Shown: piece by piece, positions 1-10,800 of the stretch
Layout of the letters: every line of letters starts with the position of its first letter
How positions within the stretch are numbered: the stretch's first letter is position 1
DNA from: Pseudo-nitzschia pungens
Lineage: Eukaryota > Bacillariophyta > Bacillariophyceae > Bacillariales > Bacillariaceae
Length of the DNA stretch: 64,000 nt
Reading direction: 5' to 3'
Assembly: GCA_037355855.1 (NCBI GenBank)
Contig: CM074762.1
Location: 5,270,001-5,334,000 of the forward strand
Program-made: the position numbers and the translations under genes
The notes under the pieces: generated by a model
What the model was told of the DNA's origin: nothing
Seen by the model: only the letters and a program-made list of their open reading frames with translations
The model's database searches: none

Positions 1-1
1 G

Positions 2-236
2 GACATCAAGCGACGGTATCGAAAGTCTCCGTTCGTGACGGTTAAGATACAGGGCGAGGACAAGTCAAATTTTGCCGGAAACTGCGGGAGCAAGGTAACC
101 GATGTTTGTGTGCGTGTGCTGGGGAACACTCCCGAGGAAATCGACGCTCTGGTGCAGGATGCGGATGAGCCCCGTTTGCCACAGACGAACGAGAACGATG
201 CAGACGCAGTAGCAGAGGCGACTCTTGCCTGCCCCG
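2..236 (+). CDS. probable upstream exon of the BspA-like gene (5' end outside window)
   Basis: An open frame enters from the left edge and reads 78 codons without a stop. Its composition is protein-like and not low-complexity (for example KIQGEDKSNFAGNCGSK and LGNTPEEIDALVQDADEPR). It meets a consensus splice donor, GTGAGT, at 237. A good acceptor (TTTTACAG) ends at 478. Joining 236 to 479 keeps the frame: the single leftover base G plus CC makes an alanine codon, and the frame then continues into the repeat protein below. No start codon is seen, so the beginning lies upstream of the window. I do not recognise a domain in this part. Alternatively it is the last exon of an unrelated gene that reads through to the stop at 320-322. 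Confidence 0.45.
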
Positions 237-478
237 GTGAGTCGCACGGGCGACGTTTGCCGCGGACAAACGTGCAACGTCGTCGCACATCGTTGCGGCG
301 GCGTCGACATCGGTGGTTTTAGAATTCATTGCGATAATAAATACTCTCTTCTTTTTATTATTTTGTTGCCAATCCTTCTCGCGGTTCGCGGTTGCGTTGC
401 GATGGATCGAGCGACATGACAGGACGTACCGTAACATTAAACATTACTCATAACCAGTACGAAGTGAACCTTTTACAG
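237..478 (+). other. inferred 242-nt intron
   Basis: It has a GTGAGT donor at 237 and a TTTTACAG acceptor ending at 478. Stops occur in the downstream coding frame inside it (for example TAA at 451-453), and the phase is conserved across the junction. Transcript data are absent, so this is an inference from splice signals. Confidence 0.45.
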
Positions 479-2057
479 CCACCATTGATTGTGAATCGTA
501 TTGTGCGCAGCACTCACGTCCTGTCGTTGAAGTTTCGGGAGAAGAATTTCGAGCTATTGTACATTCGTGCATTGCTGGTGAAGGAGTTTGCCATATTCCT
601 TTGAACTGCTGGAATACTTCCAAAGTCACGGATATGCGTTATGCATTTGAACCTCCTTTTGGATATGATGGAGAATTCAATGAGCCATTGAATTGCTGGG
701 ATGTTTCTCGAGTTAGTGACATGTCTTTCATGTTTTATTCTCAATCTGCCTTCAACCAGCCCATCAACGAGTGGGACGTTTCTCGAGTTAATACCATGTA
801 TTTCATGTTTTATAATGCATCTGCCTTTAACCAGCCGATCAACAAGTGGGATGTTTCTCGAGTTAATGACATGAGTGGAATGTTTTATTATGCATCTGCC
901 TTTAACCAGCCGATCAACGAGTGGGATGTTTCTCGAGTTTCTTACATGGCTTCCCTATTTGATATGGCATCTGCCTTCAACCAACCCATCAACGAGTGGG
1001 ATGTTTCTGAAGTCAATGACATGTCTCAAATGTTTTTTATGCATCTTCCTTCAACCAGCCCATCAACGAGTGGGACGTTTCTCAAGTTGATAACATGAAT
1101 GCCATGTTCTATCAGGCATCTGCCTTTAACCAGCCGATCAACGAGTGGAATGTTTCTCGAGTTTATGAAATGAGTTTGTTGTTTGGTTATGCATTTGCCT
1201 TCAACCAGCCTATCAACAAGTGGAATGTTTCTCAAGTTGAATACATGAATGCTATGTTTGGTGATGCATCTATCTTCAACCAGCCGATCAACGAGTGGGA
1301 TGTTTCTCGAGTTCAAGACATGTCTATGATGTTTTATAAGGCATCTGCCTTCAACCAGCCGCTCAACGAGTGGGATGTTTCTCGAGTTTATGACATGCAT
1401 TCCCTATTTGATAATGCATCTTCCTTCAACCAACCCATCAACGAGTGGGATGTTTCTGAAGTCTATGGCATGTTTCAAATGTTTTTTAAGGCATCTTGTT
1501 CCTTCAACCAACCCATCAACGGGTGGAATGTTTCTCAAGTTGATAACATGTTTAAGATGTTTCATAAGGCGTCTGCTTTCAATCAATGCTTGGCTCCATG
1601 GGAAGCCTTGGTTTCTGATCGAAAAGTAGACATGAAAAAGATGTTTAAAAAATCTGGCTGTGAATCAACCTCACCTCCTAATGGTGGTGTATGGTGCAAT
1701 AGTGATTGCACTTGTGTCGATGATGGTTCGTTTCGCTTGAATGGCAAAAGGAATCGAGATTGCAACTGGGTTGCGAAAAATCCAGGGAAACGTTGCGGCA
1801 GAAAGGACAAAGCAACACAGAAATTGGTCAAAGACATCTGCCCAATGGCCTGTAATATGCGCTGCTTGTGCCAAAATTCCAAGGAGTCGTTCGAATCTGA
1901 CGGTGATGCGATGGAGTGTGAGGACGTGAAGGAAAAAAAGCAATGCAAACAAGACGCTACCAGCAAAGTGTTCCAGGGAAGCATTGTTGCAGATCTATGC
2001 CCCAAGAAGTGTGGGGTTTGTCAATGCAACGAAGCAGCACTACTACTTTTAGTATAA
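479..2057 (+). CDS. BspA-like (DUF285) repeat surface protein, frame broken near 1039
   Basis: Thirteen units of about 25 residues follow the pattern AFNQPINEWDVSRVxDMxxMF, the PF03382/DUF285 BspA-like repeat that is expanded in diatoms and in some bacteria and protists, where it is linked to cell-surface adhesion. The coding DNA has a 75-bp period. The C-terminal part holds two cysteine-rich ShK-like modules, the first starting CTCVDDGSFRLNGKRNRDC and the second ending VADLCPKKCGVC. The frame is open upstream of the first repeat without a methionine, in agreement with a spliced upstream exon. Near 1033-1040 one base is missing relative to sister repeats (ATGTTTTTTATGC, where a sister repeat at 1479 reads ATGTTTTTTAAGGC), so the repeats continue in another frame. 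This is either a pseudogene lesion or a sequencing or assembly error. The role in adhesion is family knowledge, not shown here. Confidence 0.8.
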
Positions 2058-2125
2058 GACGCTACCAGCAAAGTGTTCCAGGGAAGCATTGTTGCAGATC
2101 TGTGACCCAAGAAGTGTGGCGTTCG
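1951..2125 (+). repeat. tandem duplication at the 3' end of the BspA-like gene
   Basis: About 65 bp encoding DATSKVFQGSIVADLCPKKCG (1951-2016) recur 107 bp downstream (2058-2122) just after the stop codon. The second copy carries TGA where the first has a cysteine-proline stretch (CTATGCCCC versus CTGTGACCC). The gene probably once had another C-terminal ShK-like module, or this module was duplicated into the 3' UTR. Confidence 0.75.
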
Positions 2126-4441
2126 TTGATCTCGTCGAAGAGTAAAAGGACGGAAGCAGCACTCTTTCAAGGACGAGCAGTTGGATTGAAATATTTTTTG
2201 TTGTTGAAAGCCTGAAGTTCCTTTCTGCTGTTTTGGTGTGAAATTGGGGACTATTCACATGGCACGTATAGTTCTAAGATAGATTTACCATTATTTGTTC
2301 ATTATTGCGTGGTTCATACCATTGTTTCTATGGGTCTTGCTCGAATAACACGAATGATATTATCTTCTAGTATTTGACGATTCCCATGGACTACATCCTT
2401 GGAGGGGACGTAGTAGCTGTTGGAAAAAAAAAACTCACCACCATCCTTGTTGCACAGATGTAGAGTCTAGCCACGAGAGATCGGAAAGTGGCAACGAATC
2501 GTTCCTGCAGCTTCTTCCGAGCATTGTATCTGGATGTTACGGATTGTCCCGTCCCGAACCGGACCGGACCGGACGCAACGTGGGGTCTCCCAACCGGGAG
2601 GTGGAGGACTTATCAACCGGCTGCTTTGCGCCCGAGTTTTCCAACCCCGGTGCTCCACCCGGCTGGAGCCCGGGGCATCCAACGTCGACGCGATCCCGGT
2701 CGACCCGGCGCCACGAATTCTGCGTCTTTTCGTGCTACCGGTGTTGATTGAATGAACAACAGCGCGCAATCCATGGATCCGGGCCATTTTTTTTGCGGCT
2801 CGACGACCGAGAACGCACCGCTCCGAACCATGCGATGATTCGTACCGTACGAATATAGCAAATAATAATCATCATGATGAATCCACCGCGTCTCGCGCGG
2901 TTCGCATCGAGGTTTTCGACGAGCCGCGCCCGACGCAAACACGGCTCGCGAGAGAAAGTTTCGTTTCGTCGAATTCACGGATGCCTTCCGTGCGACGGGC
3001 GTCCCCGGAACCGTCGGAGTGAGTCGAAGGAACAAACCGCGGGAACTCTTGAGCCCGGCGTGCTGCGGGAACGGGTCTCCGGGGGGTTGGCCCCACTCGG
3101 GGATGGCGGCGAGAGGCGATGCCAATCGCAAAATTCTCCGGTGAGCGAGCGAGCGAGCGATGACGACGGTTGCGGCAAGCGGTGGCAGGGGGACGACGGG
3201 TGTCGGGCGGGACCCCGCCGCGAGAGCGATGCGGGCGGGGGAACGACAAACACCGACTCCCGACGAACTCGACGCCGCGGTCCGGAACCGGGACGCGCCC
3301 CGTTTGCGGCGGAGGCGACTCACTCACTCGCTCACTCACTCACTCACTCGTCCCCGCCCCGGGGACTCGCGCGAGCCCTTTTTTTGCCGGAGACGAACAT
3401 CGCGCAAGGTCCTCGCACCTCGCACCTCGTTGCGACCGCAACTGCAACCGCAACTGCAACTGCGATGGCATCGGCATCGGCATCGGCATCGGCGGTGTTT
3501 TTTCCATTGATTTCTGTATTGTGCGATGGATCGAGCGACGCGATGCAACGTGCTACTGTATGACGAGTAGCGAAGGCGTTCGGCGGTTCGTAGATTGTGA
3601 TGCCTGCGCGCACCGTTCTTGTTCGAAAGCCTTGCTTCCCGTCCACGCCACAAATGAGTAGATCTTCTGGATGCGCATCCTTTTCTCGAATGATACGTAC
3701 GATAGCAAAAGCAATACTTCGTACTTCGTATTGTAATTGTATGAGTGATACGTATTATTTATTTGGTGAGAGCCTTGTTAATCTTCACACGTTGTAAATA
3801 TAATACGATTTGAATACGCAATTTTATTTTATTTTTTCGTACCATGTGTGTTCCGTTATCTGCATGCTTTGCAAAAGGCATTGTTCATCCGTCGAGCCGA
3901 GTAACTATTGTTATTTTTTTTTTATCATTCCTCATGATTCAGTATTATTATTTTTTTGATCATCCTCATCATTACGGTACTTCTCGGCCAGACAATCAGA
4001 CTCTATCCCTGCCCCCAAATTGATCACGGTTTCGGTTCGGATCATAAACCGTAGCAACACCACCCTGCCATTCTATCCCAATCGTATTTGCTTTCGCCAC
4101 ACTCCATCGCTGGGTGTGTGTGTGTGTGTGACTGCGCAAACAAGGCTTCAGCCTATATACACATGCACATGCGCACACACCAAACACAGACAAAAAGGCA
4201 AACGCCGGTGCTATCCAACGCCATACTGCTTCCCGACACGAAACCAAACTCCATTCCACGACAACAGCGGTACTTTCGATGAACCATCGTGCGCGAGTCG
4301 TCGATCTCATCCGTTCGTTGTTCCACCCTCCGCTCCCTATTCGTCGTCATCCTTCTGTTCCATTCCATTCCATTTCATTTCATTTCATTCATTCATTCGT
4401 TCGTTCCTATTTTCCGAACCAACTGGCAGCCTTCTCTTCGT
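2126..4441. other. spacer, GC-rich with microsatellites, no supported gene
   Basis: No convincing protein is seen. A GC-rich stretch (2480-3560) opens frames on both strands, but all translate to arginine- or serine-rich low complexity. Simple repeats are GGACC near 2560, GAGC near 3143, CTCA near 3317-3350, CTGCAAC near 3435 and GGCATC near 3465-3490. A TG/CA run lies near 4112. ATTCC/ATTTC/ATTC runs near 4360-4400 lie just beyond the SKP1 stop, in its probable 3' UTR. Confidence 0.6.
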
Positions 4442-5591
4442 TTATGCCTCCTCGCACCACTTGTTCTCCTCCCGCACCTGGGCTTCCTCCTCGGGCGAAA
4501 AGTCGTTGGTGATGTTGAAGGTGGCCCGGATCTCGTCGGGAGTCTTGCCCTTGATCATCGACGCCACCGTAGCGCAGGTGAGATCCAGAAGAGGCTTGAT
4601 GTCCATGTAGTTGGCCGCCAGGATCAATTCGAACAACAAGACCTGCTCCAGGTCCACAAAGTCCGCGTACCACTTCTGGACGACGTCGGCCATGTTCTGG
4701 GACTTGAGGGGCTTTTCGATTTCCGTCATGGGTTCGGCTAGGTGGTGATCGCAGAACTCGATGACCTTCTTGAGGACTTCGGACTTGACGTTGGGAAGGG
4801 GGATTTCGGTGGTTTTCTTGGCATCGTCGTCGTCGTCATCGTCGTCGTCCTCGTTGTCGTCCATCATTGACTTGACGAGTTCCGACATGTTTGCCACCTT
4901 GATGTTGACCGGGAATCGATCTCCCTCTTGGGAAATCTAAAACGAAACCGGAACGAAACAAAGCAAGAGAGTAAATGTAAATGATGAGCAAGTGACGATC
5001 GGTAATGCTGGTTTGCGATTGCTTCGATGCGGATCCCGTGCTTTCGTATTGTTGCTCTCGTCACCCGGGTTCGCTCGACCATTTATCGTGGATCTTCTCG
5101 TCGATGCGTCGGTCCGTCCATTCATCAATTCATCCGTCCATTCCTTCCTTCCTTCGTCGATTGAATCACTCCGTAGATTTCATTTCGCCGCGCGGAAATC
5201 GGACCCATCAAATCGTCGCGCCAAGAAGCGCAGCGCTCCCGATCCACGGGAAATGTCGCAGCCGCAGACTCGTTGTCTCTCGATCCCTTGGATTCATTCT
5301 GTCCTTTCGGCAACAAACCAAAGAACGAAACCATCGCATCGCATCGCATCGCATCGCATCGCATCGCATCGCATCCACGGCCCGACACGACGCGACGCGA
5401 CGCGACACGAATCATCAATCCCTTTTTCGTCGAATGACTCAATCACCACGGCGCCAATCGTGTTGTTGCCCGCCGCAACCGGGTGCTGCCCTGATCCCGC
5501 ATCAAAAACACCCGATGACAACCGAATGACAACTTACCAACTGAACATTGATGCCGGTAGCGCCGGTTTCGTTGCTGTCTTCGACGTCCAT
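4442..5591 (-). CDS. SKP1: SKP1, SCF ubiquitin ligase adaptor (2 exons)
   Basis: The product bridges cullin-1 to F-box proteins in SCF E3 ubiquitin ligases (cytosol/nucleus). Exon 1 is 5591-5538 (18 codons, MDVEDSNETG...). Exon 2 is 4936-4442. A GTAAGT donor and a TTTTAG acceptor bound a 601-nt intron, and the join is in phase. It gives a protein of about 183 residues with the family start ISQEGDRFPVNIKVAN, a POZ-like N-domain and a typical SKP1 C-terminus (TPDEIRATFNI, then NDFSPEEEAQVREEN) that contacts F-box proteins. An acidic insertion of about ten Asp/Glu residues lies after the first helix, a variable loop in the family, here coded by a GTC repeat. Only the exon-1 length depends on splice inference; the identity is firm. 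Confidence 0.93.
5332..5375. repeat. CATCG pentanucleotide microsatellite in the SKP1 intron
   Basis: About eight tandem CATCG units lie within the 601-nt SKP1 intron, followed by GACGC repeats near 5389-5404. Confidence 0.85.
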
Positions 5592-6198
5592 GGTGGTTCT
5601 CGATTGCTGCTTGCTGTGTTGTGTGTTCAACCGGTACGAGTGCGCGCAAGTAATCTTACTCTACTAACTACCGTGTGGTAGAATTGATTCCTGTAATTCG
5701 GAGATCAAAAGCACTATGGTGTGGTCGCTGGTTCGGCCGAATGCGCCGCCCGTACGGTACAGTACGGTAACCTTACGGTAATCTTTTAAGTGGTGAATCT
5801 GCACTCTAGTTCGTACGGTACGAGTCAGTCGACGTACAGTACGTGTAGCGGTGGTAGTAAGTTTGTACTGTTCTCGTACAGGAACGAACGTAAGATTACG
5901 GCACGATGGAAGAAGCCCCCGTAAAAACATCATTATTTTACTCCATTCTCAAATTGCTGCGAGTAAGATTATTACCATATCCGGCACGGTGTGGAGGATT
6001 TTTAAGACTGCCGCCGGGCAGTCATAAACAATGAGTAATTTAAGGTTTAACCTTACGAGCACGAGCACGAGTACGTATTTACTTGTACGAACTCATAGAA
6101 CGTATCGTACGATAACCGTGATGAGTCCTCGGCCTACGAGATACTACTACTACTACTTAGTATGATACATACGATATATACAATATGTACCTGGTACT
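5592..6198. other. SKP1 upstream spacer
   Basis: AT-rich DNA without a supported gene. It contains several copies of the intergenic motif family, such as TACGGTAACCTTACGGTAA near 5763, and is presumed to include the SKP1 promoter. Confidence 0.5.
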
Positions 6199-6607
6199 GG
6201 AACATGGTTGATTTATTTTTTTCTAAGAATTTAAATTTTTCCAGCCCCCCTTGCACCACTCAGCGCTTGGTGTCACTTTGACACCCGGGGTCACTTTGAC
6301 ACCCGGGGTCACTTTGACACCCGGGGTCACTTTGACACCCAAAAGTATCAGCGAGTGTCAAGTGTCACTTTGATACCGGGTGTCACTTTGACACTCGTTC
6401 GTACATAGACAGTATTTTTCTACTTCTCTTGTGAGTGTCAAAGTGACACCCGGTGTCAAAATGACACCCAGTGTTACTTTGACCCCCAAAAGTATCGGCG
6501 AGTGTCAAGTGTCAAAGTGACACCGGGTGTCACTTTGACACTGATTTGGTGTGGGGAGGACTGGGAATTTTTGAAATTTACCAGAAAACAAAAATCAACC
6601 ATGTTCC
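6199..6607. mobile_element. 409-bp terminal-inverted-repeat element (MITE-like) with internal palindromes
   Basis: The left end GGAACATGGTTGATTT (from 6199) is repeated exactly in inverse at the right end (to 6607). Weaker pairing continues for about 55 bp (TTTTCT, AATTT, TTCCAG, CCCCC blocks). The interior holds three 18-bp direct units at about 6282-6338 and a direct repeat of about 55 bp (6340-6395 and 6486-6542). Many GTGTCA and TGACAC half sites form near-perfect short palindromes such as GTGTCACTTTGACAC. No coding capacity is seen, and no clear target-site duplication is visible. The structure fits a non-autonomous DNA element or foldback element. Confidence 0.7.
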
Positions 6608-7863
6608 TGCAGCGCAAGAACTAAGAACCGGGAAAGCCGATGACCGAAAAGCCCGTGGAATGAATGAATGAATGAATTAATTAATTACTGCACGGTAGTA
6701 ATATGAATGAATCAATCGAATCGAATCAAAATCGAATCAACCATCATCATTTGGTTTCTTTTCGGACGGGGATGAAAGAAACCAATTACTCCAGCACTAT
6801 CCATACCGGTACTACCGTGATAGTGCTTCAGAATTACTTTCAGGAGTACAAGTACAAGAGTAGAGAACAATTTTTTTGTCATTTGTATAAAATAGTAGTA
6901 TTTCCTTGTGGTTGTTGCACCACCACCACCAGCACTTCTTCTCCAGCATACTCCACTGCATCTAATAACTGATTTTCCACCCACGTCCAAAATTATTGTG
7001 TGGGATCTTTTGGGGCTAAATTTTTGACCCAAGCCTATGCCCCTTGCTTCAGTTTTTCAGTCCATAAGCACTACTACTGTGCCAACTGATAAACCAAACT
7101 GTACTGTGCTAAGGGGGATACTGAACAGGATGCTGAACAGGATGCTGGTGGGCCCTTCCAGTAGAATTTGTACCAGATGCACAGTGTGTTAACTGTTTTG
7201 CTTGCTGTTTTGCTTTTGGATGTACTGGGTTCTTTTCAAAAAAGGAATCTTAACAAGAAGAATAGTAGTCATGAGCAATTCATTATAGTAGCTAGTAGTA
7301 CTAGTAAAAAACTTCTGTTAGTAGTACTAGTACTAGTACTACAACTGGCTTCATTACCTACAACTAGTACTACTACTACTACTACCTCCCTACCCCAAAC
7401 GAAGCAGAAAGCAATTTCTTTGAAGATGTTGAAGCAAGAACCACCAACAACCCACTTCTTGTCAATACAGCAGCGCCTCTCCTTGCCGCAAAAAACGAGC
7501 ACCCCTCCAAATGCTGCTAGTACTTTTTGCATACGGAATCAAATTCTTGAAGGTTTGAGGGATATTCCCGTCACTGCTCTTCTTGCACACGGAATCAAAT
7601 TCTTGAAGGTTTGAGGGATATTCCCGTCAGCACTCTCGTCCTCCACAGAGGTATTACTCGTATTTGGCCCTTGTTGGTGGTATTGTTTGCTTGCTGGCTT
7701 GGTGCTTGTGGAATGGCTCGTAGTACTACTACTAGTAGCTAGTACTGTGATCATTGGTGGTACAAAGAAGAAAAAGGTCCCAACCCCAACCCCCCCCCAG
7801 CTGCTACTACTAGTACCACTGCAAGGACAAGTACTACTAGTACTACTAGTAGTAGTACAAGTA
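6608..7863. other. spacer with tandem duplication and ACT/AGT runs
   Basis: AT-rich spacer. A 41-bp segment starting ACGGAATCAAATTCTTG occurs twice, at 7533-7573 and 7589-7629. Runs of ACT/AGT trinucleotides at 7310-7385 and 7725-7860 are self-complementary and could form hairpins just beyond the stop of the beta-helix gene. Short open frames here translate to low complexity and are not supported. Confidence 0.55.
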
Positions 7864-10800
7864 TCAGCATGGACGCTCGTCCTCCAGCACGGTCTTTGCC
7901 AGAGCGATGACTTTTTCCGAATTCAATTCGTCCCTGTCCCTGACCACGCTTCCGATTTCCCATCCGTGCGATTGCAGTTCCTCCAGGGAAAAAAAGTGAT
8001 CCTTGGAGGTCCCGTTCCCGCAACCAAACCCCCACTCCTGGGACGGATCCAGGTAGTAGACGTTGGCCGCCGTCTTTCCCACGAACCGCAGGTTGTTCTC
8101 GTTCTCGTTCCTCTTTGGATCGTCGTTTTCGCCTTTGCCTTTGCCTTTGCTTTCCTTTTCGCTTTCGCTGTCGCCCCAGTCGATCAAGCACTCCGCGCCC
8201 TCCATCGATCCGTCCAGACCGATCGGGGGATCCCCCGGAACCACGACGCAGGTGTTGCCCTCGAAGAGATGGTTCTCCCCGCCCCAGATCTGGGCGCACG
8301 GATCGCCCGACCATCTCCCGGGAGACACCAGCAGGTTGTCGATCCACCGCTTGTCGTGGCCGAGGTAGTTCTTGGCACCGCCGTACACCAAGAAATTGTT
8401 GGCGATGTAGTAATACGACGAGCCGTCGTCGTTGTCGATGGTCGGAAAGAGATTGCCCAGGTCCCGGTTCCCGCTGGGACCGTTCATGATGAAATTCCGC
8501 TCGATGTGCGCCCACGAGGGGATCAGCGTGGGAATGGGAGCATTGTCGGACGCTCCGGTGCCGTTGTCATGGTCATGGTCATGGTCCTTGTCGCTGTCGC
8601 TGTCGTTGTTGGCGGCGCGATTGGCTTTCCGCTGCAGATACAGAGCTCTGTCCCAGGTGTTGATGGGACCGTGGTCCTGCGTTTCTCTCACCCAATTGAA
8701 GAGGAGATTGTCCCGGATGGTGTGCCCGTGGCAGAACTGGTCGTTCAGGTTGATCCCCGCCCTCGGTCCGTTGTAGGCCACGTTGGAGACGAAGGTGGTC
8801 CGGCAGCTCAGCGCCGAAAACAGGGCGGCGGTCTGCTTGCCGTGGACGCCAATGTCGTGGAAATGATTGGCCTCGATCCTCGTGTCCTCCGGGAAGGTGT
8901 CGACGGTGAATCCGTCCGCCTGGTGGAGCCTCCCGATCGTGACGATCGCGCTGTCGCCGACAAAGGCGAATTCGTTGCGCGCGAGGAGGGACCGCTTGGC
9001 GTGCCCCGACAGCACCAGGGCGTTGCCCCCCGTGCGGAGAAACCGGCAGCCGATCACGGTCGCGCCCCTGGCGTTTTCGATGTAGACCGCGCCGCCCCGG
9101 TGGACGGACCAGTCTCCCGGGCTGGGAACCTCGTAGGGTTCCAGAAAGGTCGTGGCGGTGTGGGCGAAGGTGATGCCGCCCAGCGCGATCCCGGTCGCGA
9201 CCTTGCTTTCGCTCGGGTTTTCTCCCACGATCTCGACAATCCTTTGGAGCCTCGGCGCGACCAGCGTGACCTCCAGCTCGGGTGGGAGTGGGGGCGGGGT
9301 GTTATCGTTATTGTTGGGATCCGGTTCTCGCGGTTCGGAAGCGGCGGCCTCGGTTTCGTTCCCAAAGGGGTAATAAAACAGGACCTGGTTCGGAACGTCG
9401 AGCCACCATTCTCCCGGCTCGTCGAGGGCTTCCCTGACGCCTTCCACGAAAAATGGTTGGTTTCGGATGTCCCCGCCCCGGCCTTCCTGCCATCCACCGC
9501 GGGAAAACGAGATGCGTCCGTGCTTGATCGTTGTCGCTGTCGTTGTCGCTGTCGAGCCACAATCGCAATCGCGGTCGCAGTCGCCGCCGCGATGCTCGTC
9601 CTCGTCCTCGTCCTCGTCCTCGTTCTCGACCGTTTCGACCTTGAATTGCCAATTCCCCCAAAACGCATTGTGAAAAACGTGCGCAATCGCGGGAGCGTAT
9701 CCCTCCGGGGTCCAGCCGGAGGTGTTCATCGTTCCATCCCGGACGGTAGTAGTATTCGTATTCGCAGTATTCGCAGTATTCGCAGTATTCGCATTCGTAT
9801 TGATATTGGTAATATTGGTAACAGTAGCATCGGCAGCGTCCGCACCGCAACGGCTGCAACAGCCGCTGCGGCGAGAAGCGCTCCGAACGTACCGCAATCC
9901 CCCGGGAACCGTCCCGTTCCAGTACCCCTTGCGATCCGCGAATCGATTTCCCGTCCCGCCGTAGTGCAGCCAGTGACCTCCCCCCCGGGGATCCAGATCC
10001 TCTCCGTGCCAGGGGTAAATCGTGGAGTTCCGCGCCGCCGACGGCCCCCCGCCCTTGCCGATCACGACGTGAACGGCGGCATCGTCGTTGTCATCGCCAT
10101 CGCCATCGCCATCGTCATCGCCATTGTCATCGTCATTGGCAGTTCTTCCGTTCGCTCTTGCGTATCCGTCGGGCTGGAGGTCGCGCTCGGGATGACCATT
10201 TGGCTCCCGGGCCCAGACGAGGCGAATGTCGTCATCGTCATCGTTTTCGTTGTCGATGTCATTGTCATTGTCATTGTCCTTGTCATTGTCCTTGTTCGAC
10301 GGTTTCGCGGAACGCACGAGAAAGAGGGTGGTAAAGTTGTACGGGTTTTCTGCCCCCGGATCCCCTTCGTCATTGGAGCTTGCGCCTGCGCCCGCGCTTC
10401 TCGCACCACGAGCGCTCGCGCTCTTGCTCGCGCTCGCACCGAGCCCGGCGGAATAGATCCTCGGATCCCGTGCAGTCGGGCGCAGGGTCAGCGACAGGGG
10501 ATCTCCTCCGCTCAGCACGGGGGTCTCGCCCGGGTAGGCCAAGAGGGCCAGGTTGCGGTCCCTCGAATCCAAGCGAATGGTCTCTTTTAGGTAGTACCGG
10601 CCGCCGCGCAGGACGATGGTGACGCCGGAATCGTCGTTGCCGTTGTCATCGTTTGCGTTTGTCTTTGTGTTTCGGCATTGGCGTTGGCGAGACACGGCGA
10701 GGGCGGCCTCGATCGTGCGCAGCGGCTCGAGAATGCTCCCGGAAGCCCCGTCGTCGTCGTCGCCATTCTCGGGATCGACAAACAAAAGCACCTCGTTCCT

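Noticed and set aside
2613..3563. Several frames of 150-236 codons in the GC-rich spacer
   Set aside because: Overlap each other on both strands and translate to Arg/Ser/Pro-rich low complexity with tandem repeats.
6703..7614. Two plus-strand frames (89 and 148 codons)
   Set aside because: Contain trinucleotide-coded Thr runs and part of a tandem duplication; no homolog-like segment seen.
7687..10590. 967-codon open frame on the plus strand
   Set aside because: Lies opposite the beta-helix gene. The translation is Val/Arg-rich and shows no domain; GC-rich codons of the real gene keep this frame open.
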